Below, piece by piece: positions 37,349 to 46,415 of a stretch of 64,000 nt of DNA. The notes beneath the pieces are model-generated. The model was not told the origin of the DNA and searched no databases. It saw only the letters and a list, made by a program, of their open reading frames with translations. Location of the stretch: the NCBI GenBank assembly GCA_021775755.1, contig JAJFHE010000003.1:49331-113330 (forward strand), given 5' to 3'. Positions within the stretch are counted from its first letter, which is position 1. Each line of letters opens with the position of its first letter. The position numbers and the translations under genes are program-made. Source of the DNA: Hyphomicrobiales bacterium (GTDB lineage Bacteria; Pseudomonadota; Alphaproteobacteria; Rhizobiales; JAJFHB01).

Positions 37349-38296
37349 TCACGCATCACACAGTTGTCCGATGACTTTTTCCAATCCGGATCGCAAATTC
37401 GTACTTGGTTTTGATCTTACCAACTTCGTCAGTCTTTCGATATTTGGGGCCAGAAACATGATCTCATCCGGCCTATAGTCTAAGGCGCCCCAGTTTAAAA
37501 CACTACTTCTGGATTTGACGATATTGGATATTTCATCGCCAATATGTTTAAGTGAGTATGTTATCCCCGTTCCAATATTTACTATATATCTATGGTTGAA
37601 ACTTTCCAACTCCGACATCATTCGAAACATTCTTGCCGTATCTATTACGTAGGTATAATCTCGTATCTGCAATCCGCCTGACAAATCGGTCCGCCTACCG
37701 TTCAAACAAGAACGTATAAGCGTTGGAATCAGCTTATAATCTTGCTCTTGCGCACCGTACATCTGAAACGGACGCACGACCATAAGAGACAATCCAGAGT
37801 CCACTCGCCCGAGTACAAGGCTTGTTCCAGCGGCCTTTGTCGATCCGTACACGCCTTTGGGTTTTAGAGCAGCTTCTTCCCTGCAGAGTTCACCTTGATC
37901 GCCGTACTCGGCACAAGTCCCCACGTGGATAAATCTTTGGACGCCCGCGTCAGTAGCTGCCTCTACCAAATGCACTGCACCGGTAGCATTTACGGATATC
38001 GCCTCATCAATATCCTGCTCCGCGTAATTGACACCGTAACTACTACAATTGATGAGGATGTCCGGGTTTACTAGGGAGATTTTTTGCACCAATTTCCTAA
38101 TTGGCCAGCAAACGTCAAACTGCAGGAGTTTGAAGTTTTCGTCTGTGCCGCCCATCACTTTTAGACTATGTGGCCTGCGGCGTTGCCTTGACGTTCCAAC
38201 AACAGCCCACCCGGCCGAGAGCATCTGTCTTGTAATTTCAGCACCCAAAAACCCGCCGGCACCAACTACTAGTGCAACACGTTTCTTTGCGATCAT
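37349..38296 (-). CDS. NAD-dependent epimerase/reductase (AscF-like candidate)
   Basis: A 315-residue extended SDR: VGAGGFLGAEIT cofactor loop, NCSSYGVNY, VNATGAVHLVEAA, HVGTCAEYGDQ, Tyr-Lys in YGSTKAAG. In a CDP-dideoxyhexose operon behind a 3,5-epimerase-like gene it is placed like the 4-keto reductase AscF of CDP-ascarylose synthesis. Could equally be an abequose- or paratose-type reductase. Gap of 11 bases to the epimerase gene. Confidence 0.75.
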   Translation of the reverse strand: MIAKKRVALVVGAGGFLGAEITRQMLSAGWAVVGTSRQRRRPHSLKVMGGTDENFKLLQFDVCWPIRKLVQKISLVNPDILINCSSYGVNYAEQDIDEAISVNATGAVHLVEAATDAGVQRFIHVGTCAEYGDQGELCREEAALKPKGVYGSTKAAGTSLVLGRVDSGLSLMVVRPFQMYGAQEQDYKLIPTLIRSCLNGRRTDLSGGLQIRDYTYVIDTARMFRMMSELESFNHRYIVNIGTGITYSLKHIGDEISNIVKSRSSVLNWGALDYRPDEIMFLAPNIERLTKLVRSKPSTNLRSGLEKVIGQLCDA

Positions 38297-38306
38297 GGCT
38301 CATTTC

Positions 38307-38843
38307 TCACAAGCTTTTGATGAAGGCATCCAACGTCGAAAATCCGGCATCCCGTTCAGACACCATCGGTTCAAAATCCGGCCAGTCGATCTCGGCAGAC
38401 GACCACAAAATTCCAGTGTCATGCTCTGGCGCATAGGTTGTAGTGACGTTGTAAAGTACCGTCGCACTCTCACTCGTTACATAGAACCCGTGCGCAACAC
38501 CTTTTGGCAGATAGGCCTGTGCACCGGTCTCCGAAGACAGAGGCATCACCACATGCTCAAGGTAAGTTTGCGACTGGCGCCGGAGATCGAGAACAACGTC
38601 GATTATCTCGCCGGTAATGCATGACACAAGCTTGTCATGATCATGGGGGGGCAGCTGAAAATGCATTCCCCGAAGCACACCGCGTGCCGATACTGAGTAA
38701 TAGTGTTCTGGAAATGTGGTTGCCAGCCCTGCGTCGCGAAAACTTGGTTCGTGAAACGTCTTAACGAAACGGCCCCTAGCGTCCTCTCTGACTATCGGGT
38801 TTATGAGACAAACACCCGGAATTTTCGTTTCCTGAACATTCAT
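38307..38843 (-). CDS. RmlC-like 3,5-epimerase (AscE-like candidate)
   Basis: A 178-residue cupin epimerase: IPGVCLINPIVREDARGRFVKTFHE, YYSVSARGVLRGMHFQLPPHDHDKLVSC (catalytic His in MHFQ), VLDLRRQSQTYLEH, YLPKGVAHGFYV (second His), and the LYNVTTTYAPEHDTGILW end. It sits with CDP-sugar genes rather than dTDP-sugar genes, as AscE does. Start MNVQETKIPG at 38843; a longer frame to 38873 overlaps the upstream gene. Confidence 0.82.
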   Translation of the reverse strand: MNVQETKIPGVCLINPIVREDARGRFVKTFHEPSFRDAGLATTFPEHYYSVSARGVLRGMHFQLPPHDHDKLVSCITGEIIDVVLDLRRQSQTYLEHVVMPLSSETGAQAYLPKGVAHGFYVTSESATVLYNVTTTYAPEHDTGILWSSAEIDWPDFEPMVSERDAGFSTLDAFIKSL

Positions 38844-38859
38844 CGTCAACCACCGGCGC

Positions 38860-39921
38860 TTACAGAGGTGCACCGCTTACGCGCAATTCACCGTCCACAC
38901 GTTCAGTTTCCATCAGATGTTTCAGTTGCGCAAGGCGCACAAACCTTCTCTGTTCAACGATGTCGGCGGTTGCATCCGGATGAGCTGCAAACCAGGCAAC
39001 TAGTTCCTCACAGCCCATACCTAGCGTCCACCTCGGCGCAAATCCGGGCAACCCAGCCAGCGCTTTCGAAAAGTCCACACGATAGGATCGCGCGTCACCG
39101 CCGGCTTCCCCGGTAACTTCGAGAGCGACATCACCCATAACCTTGGCCGCGGCATCACGCACCGCTTCGGCAATATCACTGATCTGGTAGTTTGCGTCAT
39201 TGCGGCCAACGTTGAATGCCTGTGCGTGCACAGCCTCCCGAGGCGCTTCCGCCGCGCATATGGCAGCAAGGCTGATGTCTTCGATATGCACAAGCGGTCG
39301 CCAGGGTGTGCCATCAGACATTACGCGCACCACGCCCGTGGTCATGGCCCAGGCCATCAAATTCGGCAGCACCAGATCAAACCGTTGTCGCGGACTTACG
39401 CCAAACGCTGTTGCGTTGCGCATGAAGACAGGAGAAAAATCGTCATCGGCCATCGCCAGAAGCGCATCTTCAGACCGCACTTTGGATACGGCATAGGCGG
39501 ACACGGGATTGAACGGCGCCGTTTCATCAAGCGCTTCATTAGAGCCGTGCGCGGCGCCGTAAATTGAACACGACGATGCCATGACGAAACGAGAAACACC
39601 GTTTTCTTTTGCAAGCTCGGCCAGCCGTACCGTTGCGGAATAGTTTATGTCCGCCGTCAACTCCGGCTTCAACTGTCCCATCGGGTCGTTCGACAGAGCG
39701 GAAAGGTGGATGATCGAATCCACGCCCACCACATCGCTTGCCTGCACCTCCCGAATATCTCGGACGATCATCCGGTCTGGCGCAACAATCTCCTGAACAT
39801 CGTCCAGGCATTCGCGGAAGTAACCGATGTCGAGGCCAACGACCTCATGCCCCCTGCCCTTAAGGAGCCGGATCATAACCGGCCCAATGTAGCCGGCGCA
39901 CCCTGTAACAAGAACTTTCAC
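38860..39921 (-). CDS. NAD-dependent epimerase/dehydratase
   Basis: A 353-residue extended SDR: TGCAGYIGPVMIRLLKGRGHEVVGLD, HLSALSNDPMG, the Ser/Tyr/Lys set in MASSCSIYG and YAVSK, ATAFGVSPRQRFDLVLPNLM, and RPLVHIEDI. Strong family resemblance to WcaG/GalE-type proteins found in CDP-sugar operons. It may carry out a 4-keto reduction or C-2/C-4 epimerisation. The precise step cannot be assigned. Less AT-rich than the genes downstream. Confidence 0.78.
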   Translation of the reverse strand: MKVLVTGCAGYIGPVMIRLLKGRGHEVVGLDIGYFRECLDDVQEIVAPDRMIVRDIREVQASDVVGVDSIIHLSALSNDPMGQLKPELTADINYSATVRLAELAKENGVSRFVMASSCSIYGAAHGSNEALDETAPFNPVSAYAVSKVRSEDALLAMADDDFSPVFMRNATAFGVSPRQRFDLVLPNLMAWAMTTGVVRVMSDGTPWRPLVHIEDISLAAICAAEAPREAVHAQAFNVGRNDANYQISDIAEAVRDAAAKVMGDVALEVTGEAGGDARSYRVDFSKALAGLPGFAPRWTLGMGCEELVAWFAAHPDATADIVEQRRFVRLAQLKHLMETERVDGELRVSGAPL

Positions 39922-39964
39922 GTTCTCCCCCCCAAATCAGAAAGCGATTTAAGACCTAATCCCG

Positions 39965-40735
39965 TCACCAGGACTTCCATGGCGCATCATTCCGAGACCA
40001 AAGTTCCTCAAGATAACGCTTGTCCCGCAGAGTATCCATCGCGTGCCAAAAACCACTGTGCCTGTAAGCAACCATTTCGCCGTCCCGCGCAATCGCTTCC
40101 ATGGGATCATGTTCCCAGATGGTCTCGTCACCATCGATATACTCGATCACCTTAGGTGATAGCACGAAGAATCCACCATTGATCGTAACATCATCATTGT
40201 CCTGCTTCTCAGCAAAGCCACTGACTTTGTCGCCTTCAAGTTCGAGGCTCCCGAAGCGTCCCGGCGGCGTAATCGCAGTGACAGTGGCAAGCTTCCCGTG
40301 TTTCCGGTGAAAACTGACCAAATCGGTAATGTCGATGTCACTTACGCCATCGCCATAGGTAAAGCAAAACGCTTCTTCGCCCTCAAGATAAGGGCGCACC
40401 CGCTTAAGCCGTCCGCCGGTCATGGACCCGTAGCCGGTATCAACCAGCGTTATTCGCCAGTTTTCGGCTGCATTCTGGTGTACTTCCATGCTGCCCGCAC
40501 GCACATCCAGCGTTACATCGCACATGTGCAGCATGTAGTTTGAGAAGTATTCCTTTATGACATAACCGCGATACCCCAGACAGATAACGAAGTCATTGAC
40601 CCCGTGTGCGCTGTACATCTTCATTATGTGCCAGAGGATAGGCCGCCCGCCGATCTCAATCATCGGCTTTGGGATACGGTCGGTCTCTTCGCTGATCCGG
40701 GTGCCTTCGCCCCCTGCCAGAATGACCGCTTTCAT
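39965..40735 (-). CDS. rfbF: Glucose-1-phosphate cytidylyltransferase
   Basis: Makes CDP-glucose from CTP and glucose 1-phosphate, the entry step of CDP-dideoxyhexose synthesis. 256 residues: LAGGEGTRISEETDRIPKPMIEIGGRPILWHIMKMYSAHG, FVICLGYRGYVIKEYF, TYGDGVSDIDI, and NGGFFVLSPKVIEYI, EHDPMEAIARDGEMVAY-type blocks are those of RfbF/AscA/DdhA. Overlaps the RfbH-like gene by 4 bases (ATGA). Confidence 0.93.
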   Translation of the reverse strand: MKAVILAGGEGTRISEETDRIPKPMIEIGGRPILWHIMKMYSAHGVNDFVICLGYRGYVIKEYFSNYMLHMCDVTLDVRAGSMEVHQNAAENWRITLVDTGYGSMTGGRLKRVRPYLEGEEAFCFTYGDGVSDIDITDLVSFHRKHGKLATVTAITPPGRFGSLELEGDKVSGFAEKQDNDDVTINGGFFVLSPKVIEYIDGDETIWEHDPMEAIARDGEMVAYRHSGFWHAMDTLRDKRYLEELWSRNDAPWKSW

Positions 40736-42051
40736 TTCACCATCTCTTTAATCATGATCTTAAAGGTGTCGACCATATATGAACGGCGTTCATCCTCGAT
40801 GCCTGGCCAAATACCAATCCAGAATGAATCGTTCATAATTTTGTCGGTGTTCGTCAGATCGCCGACCACGCGATGTTCAATATCGCGGTAACCGGGCTGG
40901 CGCAAAAGATTGCCGGCAAACAGCTGGCGAGACCCTACCTTACGGTCCTCAAGCCAAGACACGACTGTTCGCCGATCGAGAGGACTATCGTCGCGAATTG
41001 TCAGCAAATACCCAAACCAGCTTGGATCGGAATTGGGCGTTGCCTCCGGCAACATAAAATGAGTGTCCAGTCCTTCTGACTTGAACGCCTCCGTTAGAAG
41101 CCGGAAGTTCTCCCGCCGGCGGGCCACGAAATGATCGAGTTTCTTAAGCTGGCTGACCCCGACCGCCGCCTGCATATCGGAAACCTTAAGATTGTAGCCG
41201 ATGTGGCTAAACGTAAATTTATGATCATAGCCGTACGGCAGATCGCCCATCTGTTGCGTAAATCGCTTTCCGCACGTGTTCGCCTCTCCGGGCATGCAGA
41301 AACAGTCACGGCCCCAGTCGCGAAAGGATTCCGCAAGTGTTATCAGGCTCTTGCGGTTCGTAAGAACGGCTCCACCCTCTCCCATGGTGATGTGGTGTGC
41401 CGGGTAGAAACTGAGCGTGGCGACATCCCCGAAAGTGCCGACATTTTGTCCCGCGAATGTCGCGCCGAATGCGTCGCAGCAATCCTCGATTAGATAAAGG
41501 CCGTTTTCCTTGGCAATCCTTGATGCCGCCTCAAGATTGAACGGATTGCCAAGCGTGTGCGCCACCATGATTGCTTTGGTTTTCGGACCGACCGCATCGG
41601 CCAGACGGTCAACATTAATGTTCGCCGTTTCAAGATCAACGTCGACGAACACCGGCACACAGCCGTTCTGGATCGCGGGCGACACGGTTGTTGGAAAACT
41701 CGCCGCCGGGACGATCACTTCATCCCCAGGCTTGATCGCACGGTCTCGCAGCTTCCAGGATGTGAGGCAGGTGAAAGCAAGGAGATTGGCCGCCGAGCCG
41801 GAAACTGTGAGGCGGGCGTGATTTACGCCAAACTTCTCCGCAACTTCGCTTTCGAACCGCGTCGCATAGCGCCCGGCGGTCAGCCACATGTCGAGGCTCG
41901 CATCGACCAAGTGACGCAGATCCTCCGCATCGATAATTTTCCCGGTGCAGGGAATGTATGTTTCACCCGCGACGAACCTTCTATCCGTCACTTCCTCGTG
42001 TAATCGGTCGCAAAGACCAAGAATGTCTTCACGAATTTGCTCCGCGCTCAT
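40732..42051 (-). CDS. rfbH: CDP-4-keto-6-deoxy-D-glucose 3-dehydrase (E1, RfbH/AscC)
   Basis: PMP-dependent C-3 deoxygenating enzyme, 439 residues. SFYPAHHITMGEGG shows the His that replaces the usual PLP lysine in this family. The iron-sulfur Cys segment reads RDCFCMPGEANTCGKRF, so three cysteines are present where the Salmonella form has four. Further family blocks: FVAGETYIPCTGKII, SGSAANLLAFTCLTS, FVDVDLETANIN and WFGYLLTIR. Start MSAEQIREDIL at 42051 aligns with the family and has GGTGGAG upstream; the frame is open to 42117. First gene of the seven-gene operon. Confidence 0.92.
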   Translation of the reverse strand: MSAEQIREDILGLCDRLHEEVTDRRFVAGETYIPCTGKIIDAEDLRHLVDASLDMWLTAGRYATRFESEVAEKFGVNHARLTVSGSAANLLAFTCLTSWKLRDRAIKPGDEVIVPAASFPTTVSPAIQNGCVPVFVDVDLETANINVDRLADAVGPKTKAIMVAHTLGNPFNLEAASRIAKENGLYLIEDCCDAFGATFAGQNVGTFGDVATLSFYPAHHITMGEGGAVLTNRKSLITLAESFRDWGRDCFCMPGEANTCGKRFTQQMGDLPYGYDHKFTFSHIGYNLKVSDMQAAVGVSQLKKLDHFVARRRENFRLLTEAFKSEGLDTHFMLPEATPNSDPSWFGYLLTIRDDSPLDRRTVVSWLEDRKVGSRQLFAGNLLRQPGYRDIEHRVVGDLTNTDKIMNDSFWIGIWPGIEDERRSYMVDTFKIMIKEMVK

Positions 42052-42421
42052 CAGGTCAAACTCCACCACCCCACGCCGCGTAAAGTCTGAACGCGGCTTA
42101 GTGAGTCCATTTCTCAAATGTCAGGTTATATAATTGAGCAATCTGTAGTCTCGGCACTCACTATCATGCGAAATCGCAAACTGTCCATAAAGGATTGTGC
42201 ACAACACAATTTACTAGCTGAAACCAGCTCTATTTCGTTTGAGATCCTAAAGGAATATCTGACGCCGACTGAATTCTAGCTTGCTCGCATACAGCTTAAA
42301 CGATGCCGTACCACCTAACTTTTGCTCTCCACTAACAAACATAGGATTCAGTTGGAGCATCTTCCTGTGCGACCCGTTGGACGAATGCCCGAATGCGATT
42401 GAAATTGACTTGGCTAACGCC
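42052..42421. other. Intergenic region upstream of rfbH
   Basis: About 370 bp, AT-rich near 42120-42145 where the rfbH operon promoter probably lies. A short TTG-started frame (42247-42438, leftward) is present but unsupported. Confidence 0.5.
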
Positions 42422-43285
42422 TCAAAATAGCGACTCAAATGGCACTTTCTGGAATGTTTGAAGGTTAGTATCTGGCGTAGCGTTCACAACATCAACACCG
42501 TGTTCGCGCGCCCAGGTAGCCGCAGCCCCATATGATTTCGTCATAAGATCAATGTACGGCACCTCCCAAACCTGACCGGCATTCGACCTTGCGTAATCGT
42601 CACTGAAGTGATTGCCAAGCCCCTCGCCTGTCCACTTCCCGTCACTGTTAACGTGAGAGGCGGGAATGTTGTAGTTGTGGTCCACACCGATCAGCACGAT
42701 CTGTTTAAAGCCCATTACGGCGGCGATCTGGAGCAGGCCGACGGTCACCGTGTAGCCTTCATGCAGTTCGTCGGGACTGTCCGAAAATGTGCATCTCTTG
42801 GAGTAGTCAAGATTGACCGGCACAAGATTCTGCATCTTGCTCACATCGAAATACTTAAGGAGCGAAAAGGGTACGAACTTTACGATGTCGTCCGGCAGTT
42901 CTTCGCTCATTTGGTCCGCGTTTTGCGACACCAAAATCTCATCCTGAACCATCCAGTAATTGACGTTATAACCCCAGTCGTCAAAACCCAGAAACACACG
43001 GTTTGAGCCAAGTGTGATTTCGTTTTTCAGCAGACTCATATCGATTTGCTTCAACGACGGCCCATTGCCGATCACAAAACATCTCCCGCCTGCGTGCCTG
43101 CCGGCAAAATCGGCAAGCGAAGCGTGAAACATCGACCGGAAAACGCCGTTCAGTTCCTGCGTGTTCAACGCTGCACGTTGCTTCAGGACATCAAGCTCCC
43201 AACCGATGTCGCGCCGGGCGAGATGTCCGAGGTTGTCTACCAGCCTCATAGCAGCCGTGCCCCATTGCCTGAATCTGCCAATCAC
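42422..43285 (-). CDS. DUF115/MptE-like glycan-associated protein (second copy)
   Basis: A 287-residue paralogue of the protein at 32.4 kb. FVIGNGPSLKQIDMSLLKNEITLGSNRVFLGF near residue 70 corresponds to FIIGNGPSLTPDDLELLKQEV in the other copy. The second block is TVGLLQIAAVMGFKQIVLIGVDHNYNIP. It has ordinary GC content, unlike the AT-rich first copy, so the two probably arrived separately. Function in glycan assembly is inferred from context. Confidence 0.78.
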   Translation of the reverse strand: MIGRFRQWGTAAMRLVDNLGHLARRDIGWELDVLKQRAALNTQELNGVFRSMFHASLADFAGRHAGGRCFVIGNGPSLKQIDMSLLKNEITLGSNRVFLGFDDWGYNVNYWMVQDEILVSQNADQMSEELPDDIVKFVPFSLLKYFDVSKMQNLVPVNLDYSKRCTFSDSPDELHEGYTVTVGLLQIAAVMGFKQIVLIGVDHNYNIPASHVNSDGKWTGEGLGNHFSDDYARSNAGQVWEVPYIDLMTKSYGAAATWAREHGVDVVNATPDTNLQTFQKVPFESLF

Positions 43286-43589
43286 AGTCTAGCCTTTCCC
43301 GCAGAGCAGATCCCATCGGTCCTGTCTGTACAGTTCGGTTACACCGAACTCACGATACTCGATCCGGAGGACTAATACATTTTGCCCAGACTTCAAAATG
43401 TATTGCCATCCACGCACTTGCCTATCGTTCGAAAAATCAAGGCGGCCCATCGAGCGGCTATCGTGTTCGGAAATGCAAATTGCGCTGGGGTACATTTCGA
43501 TGCCAGATGCAGAAAACACATTAAGTGGCGCGTCTGCGAAAAATGCGCCGTATCAACAGAACCTGGGCATGGGAGGACATTGGACGCAG
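43286..43589. other. Spacer before the 6-phosphogluconolactonase gene
   Basis: About 300 bp, divergent promoters expected. An in-frame extension of the pgl frame exists but is not family-like. No other signal recognised. Confidence 0.5.
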
Positions 43590-44288
43590 ATGCAGCATCG
43601 TTCGCACACAGCTCCAACCCGAGAAATCCTTGCCACGAGATTTGCGGAAGCCATCGCCGCTGTACTTAAAGGCGCAACTTTCGACCGCCCTGCCGCCCTC
43701 GCCGTTTCCGGCGGCAACACGCCCAAGCTTTTCTTTGAGAAGCTGTCACGCGAAGACATTCCCTGGGAGCACGTAACGGTCACGCTGGTCGACGAGCGCT
43801 GGGTGCCGGAGGCGTCCGATCGCTCCAATGCGGCACTCGTCAAACGCCATCTCCTGCAAAACCGGGCAGCCGTGGCAACGTTCGTGCCCTTGTTCACCGG
43901 AGACGACCGGCCAGAGGATGGTGTTGACGCTGTTACACACTCCTTGCAACCATGGCTTTCCGGCGGCTTCGATGTGGTCGTGCTTGGTATGGGTCCCGAC
44001 GGACACACAGCCTCTCTCTTTCCCGATGCCGCCCGGCTCGGCGAGGGCATCGATCCGGCCCGCGCACCTGCCATCACCGCCATCCACGCCCCGAGCGCCG
44101 GCGAACCTCGCATCACCTTGAACCTCGCGGCAATCCTCAATGCCCGACACATCTACCTGCATGTCGAAGGCGAACAGAAACTGGAGGTTCTGGAAGCCGC
44201 GCTCATGGAAGGGCCGGTGCACGAACTTCCGGTCCGCGCGGTGCTGCACCAGAAAACGACGCCGATAACAATCTATCGCTACCCGTGA
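43590..44288 (+). CDS. pgl: 6-phosphogluconolactonase
   Basis: Hydrolyses 6-phosphogluconolactone in the oxidative pentose phosphate or Entner-Doudoroff route. 232 residues: ALAVSGGNTPKLFFEKLS (sugar-phosphate loop), VTLVDERWVPEASDRSNAALVKRHLL, VVLGMGPDGHTASLFPD, and the RITLNLAAILNARHIYLHVEG block are all kept. I chose ATG 43590 to match usual length; ATG 43569 is possible. zwf and edd are not adjacent, so it stands alone inside the glycan region. Confidence 0.9.
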   Translation: MQHRSHTAPTREILATRFAEAIAAVLKGATFDRPAALAVSGGNTPKLFFEKLSREDIPWEHVTVTLVDERWVPEASDRSNAALVKRHLLQNRAAVATFVPLFTGDDRPEDGVDAVTHSLQPWLSGGFDVVVLGMGPDGHTASLFPDAARLGEGIDPARAPAITAIHAPSAGEPRITLNLAAILNARHIYLHVEGEQKLEVLEAALMEGPVHELPVRAVLHQKTTPITIYRYP

Positions 44289-44329
44289 TTATCACTGGAC
44301 TTGATTGGGACTGACTGCGAGCGCCGCCC

Positions 44330-45271
44330 TCACCCCGCCCAGAATGTCAGTGCGAGCAACACGCCCGACGCCACGCCCGCAACGCCGGCCAGGACACAGG
44401 CGACAATCACCAGAAGCTGCGTGCGCTCGCGGTCGCGGTCTATTTTCTCGTTCAGCTGCCTGAACTCTTCAGAAATGCTGATCAGGGAACCGGTGCCGAA
44501 GACACCGTCGCGCAGTTCCTGGCGCAGTTTGTCGTTGATGTACCTGGCCCGGACTTTCATATGCGTGCCGTAGCCCGCATTCACCGTGTTGCCATAGGCA
44601 TCTTTCTGCGCCTTGCGGTGATGGTAGAAAGCCAGTTCTTCCGGCAGAACGGCAATCTCGAATTTCTGCAGAAACCGGATATTGAAATCCCAGTCGCCAA
44701 GAACCTGCATGTCGGCGCGAAACGTGCCAGCCTCTTCATAGGCCGCACGTTCGAACAGAAAACTAATCGGCGGGAACGTGTTGACGGCTGCCATGCGCCA
44801 CAACGAGATATTCTCGAGCCAGCCATTATAGGAACCGCGTTTCAACTCACGCACCGCCCCCCCTGCCGACACGGTTTCATCGACCCGCACCGAGTGGCAG
44901 ACGATCCCGCGGCACAGCGGGTTGGCTCTTTGTTCCGATTGAAGTGCGGGGATCATCCGCTCAAGAAATTGCGGCGCCCAGGCGTCGTCGTCGTCGTGAA
45001 CAACAAGATAGACGCTGTCGCAGGCCGCAACACCAGCATTCGAGGCCGCTTCCATGCCCATGGATTGCGCGTTATCGATGCGCACCAGCCTGTCACCATA
45101 CTTCTCAAGATAGGGCGCGATTACGCTTTCTACGGCCTCCGGGTCACCACCATCATTGACCACCACATGCACCCAGTCGCGATGGCTCTGGCCGAGAACG
45201 CTTTCGACCGCCCGAACAAGAAGCGCGGGCCTGTCTTTCGTTCTGGTAATCACCGCTACGGATGTATTCAT
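44330..45271 (-). CDS. GT2-family glycosyltransferase with C-terminal membrane anchor
   Basis: A 313-residue GT-A enzyme: VAVITRTKDRPALLVRAVESVLGQSHRDWVHVVVNDGG, then VYLVVHDDDDAWAPQFLERM (metal-binding acidic run) and MQVLGDWDFNIRFLQKFEIAVLPEELAFYHHRK. A hydrophobic helix at about 287-310 anchors it, preceded by a predicted coiled coil (NEKIDRDRERTQ). Start at 45271; the longer frame to 45388 is not GT-like. Confidence 0.85.
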   Translation of the reverse strand: MNTSVAVITRTKDRPALLVRAVESVLGQSHRDWVHVVVNDGGDPEAVESVIAPYLEKYGDRLVRIDNAQSMGMEAASNAGVAACDSVYLVVHDDDDAWAPQFLERMIPALQSEQRANPLCRGIVCHSVRVDETVSAGGAVRELKRGSYNGWLENISLWRMAAVNTFPPISFLFERAAYEEAGTFRADMQVLGDWDFNIRFLQKFEIAVLPEELAFYHHRKAQKDAYGNTVNAGYGTHMKVRARYINDKLRQELRDGVFGTGSLISISEEFRQLNEKIDRDRERTQLLVIVACVLAGVAGVASGVLLALTFWAG

Positions 45272-45623
45272 GCCGTTTCCCGCGGGCGTTGCACGCCATC
45301 GCCATCCCGGAGTTTGAAAGCGCGGCTGCGGCCCTAGCCCTAAGCCCGGAGTTCCTCCACGCGCGTATGGTCCATACACTGAATGCACCCGCGAGGCGAC
45401 ACCGGCACGTGGCTATTGTTAACACGTTGCCCGTGAAATATGCCGCATCAGCCACACACGACAGAACTGTGTCGACGGTACGGACGGTCCCGGTGAAAAC
45501 AATCTTGCGTCCGAACCCGGCAGAACGGAATTAGATTGCACCTGCAGCTGCACTTCACCGCGACAGCCGTTGCGCGCCGAGCCTGGCTGGGATCATGGCG
45601 ATGATTTTGGGATTGCCCATGGC
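45272..45623. other. Spacer between a glycosyltransferase and the five-gene operon
   Basis: About 350 bp after the end of the IMPase gene and before the next same-strand gene; it should hold the glycosyltransferase promoter. No RNA or repeat seen. Confidence 0.5.
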
Positions 45624-46415
45624 TTACTCCCCGTCTCCAGTCGTACACCATAAGGGCTTCATCAGTTCCACTGCCCTTTCAAACACCCCGGCATGGCCGC
45701 AGACGCTGCGCAACGGTTCGTTGGCGCTGATGGTGGCATCCTGCCCCCGTGACGTCTCCGTAAAGCTCATGTATCTGGCAGTCGCTTCCTCGCAAATCAG
45801 ACGTCCGGCGGCATCGTCCCACAGTCTTGCTTCCGCGGAGAGCGCAAGGCCGAAACGGCCGCGCGCCACATAGCACAAATGCAATGCCTGCGATCCGAGA
45901 TTGCGCCATTTACCGATGCCCCGGAGGGCACGATAGTTTTGCCCGTGCGCAACAAGGTCATCGTTCGCGCCGGAAGACACTCCAAACAGGCTCGATGGCT
46001 CATCTGCCGGCAATAGCGCGCGCCCGTCAACGACCGCCCCCGCGCCGCGCTCAGCGGCATAAACCTCCCCGGCATGCAGATCCGCCACGGCGCCAAGTTC
46101 CGCCCTGCCATCCGCCGCCATCAGCGCAACGGATATGGCAACGAAGGGCAGCCCAGCGACGAGATTGTGGGTGCCATCGATCGGATCGACAATCCAGAAG
46201 CGCCCGGAGAGCCCTTCCTGCGTCTCGAGCCGTTCTTCCGTCACCACCGGCACACCCGGCGTCAGCTCGCCAAGGGCTGCCGTTAAGTAGCTGTCGAGTC
46301 GGGTGTCGATATTCGTTACATAATCGAGATCGGCTTTTTCCGAAATGTCGCTGACGGCGAGCGAGCGGGCAAGTTCGGCGGCATCGCCAAGCACTGCTTC
46401 GAGAGCCGCGCGCAT
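45624..46415 (-). CDS. Inositol-monophosphatase-family phosphatase
   Basis: A 263-residue Li-sensitive-type sugar phosphatase. VVTEERLET (first metal Glu region) and WIVDPIDGTHNLVAGLPFVAISVAL (the WxVDPxDGTxN motif), with the later SQALHLCYVARGRFG and LWDDAAGRLICEEA (WDxAAG-like) blocks. It could act on inositol, histidinol or 3'-phosphoadenosine phosphates; position in a sugar operon suggests a sugar or cyclitol phosphate. Start shares a base with the upstream stop (TAATG). Confidence 0.85.
   Translation of the reverse strand: MRAALEAVLGDAAELARSLAVSDISEKADLDYVTNIDTRLDSYLTAALGELTPGVPVVTEERLETQEGLSGRFWIVDPIDGTHNLVAGLPFVAISVALMAADGRAELGAVADLHAGEVYAAERGAGAVVDGRALLPADEPSSLFGVSSGANDDLVAHGQNYRALRGIGKWRNLGSQALHLCYVARGRFGLALSAEARLWDDAAGRLICEEATARYMSFTETSRGQDATISANEPLRSVCGHAGVFERAVELMKPLWCTTGDGE

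Noticed and set aside
42247..42438. 63-codon leftward frame between rfbH and the second DUF115 gene
   Set aside because: TTG start overlapping the previous stop, no RBS, no recognised sequence; could be a gene remnant but cannot be supported.
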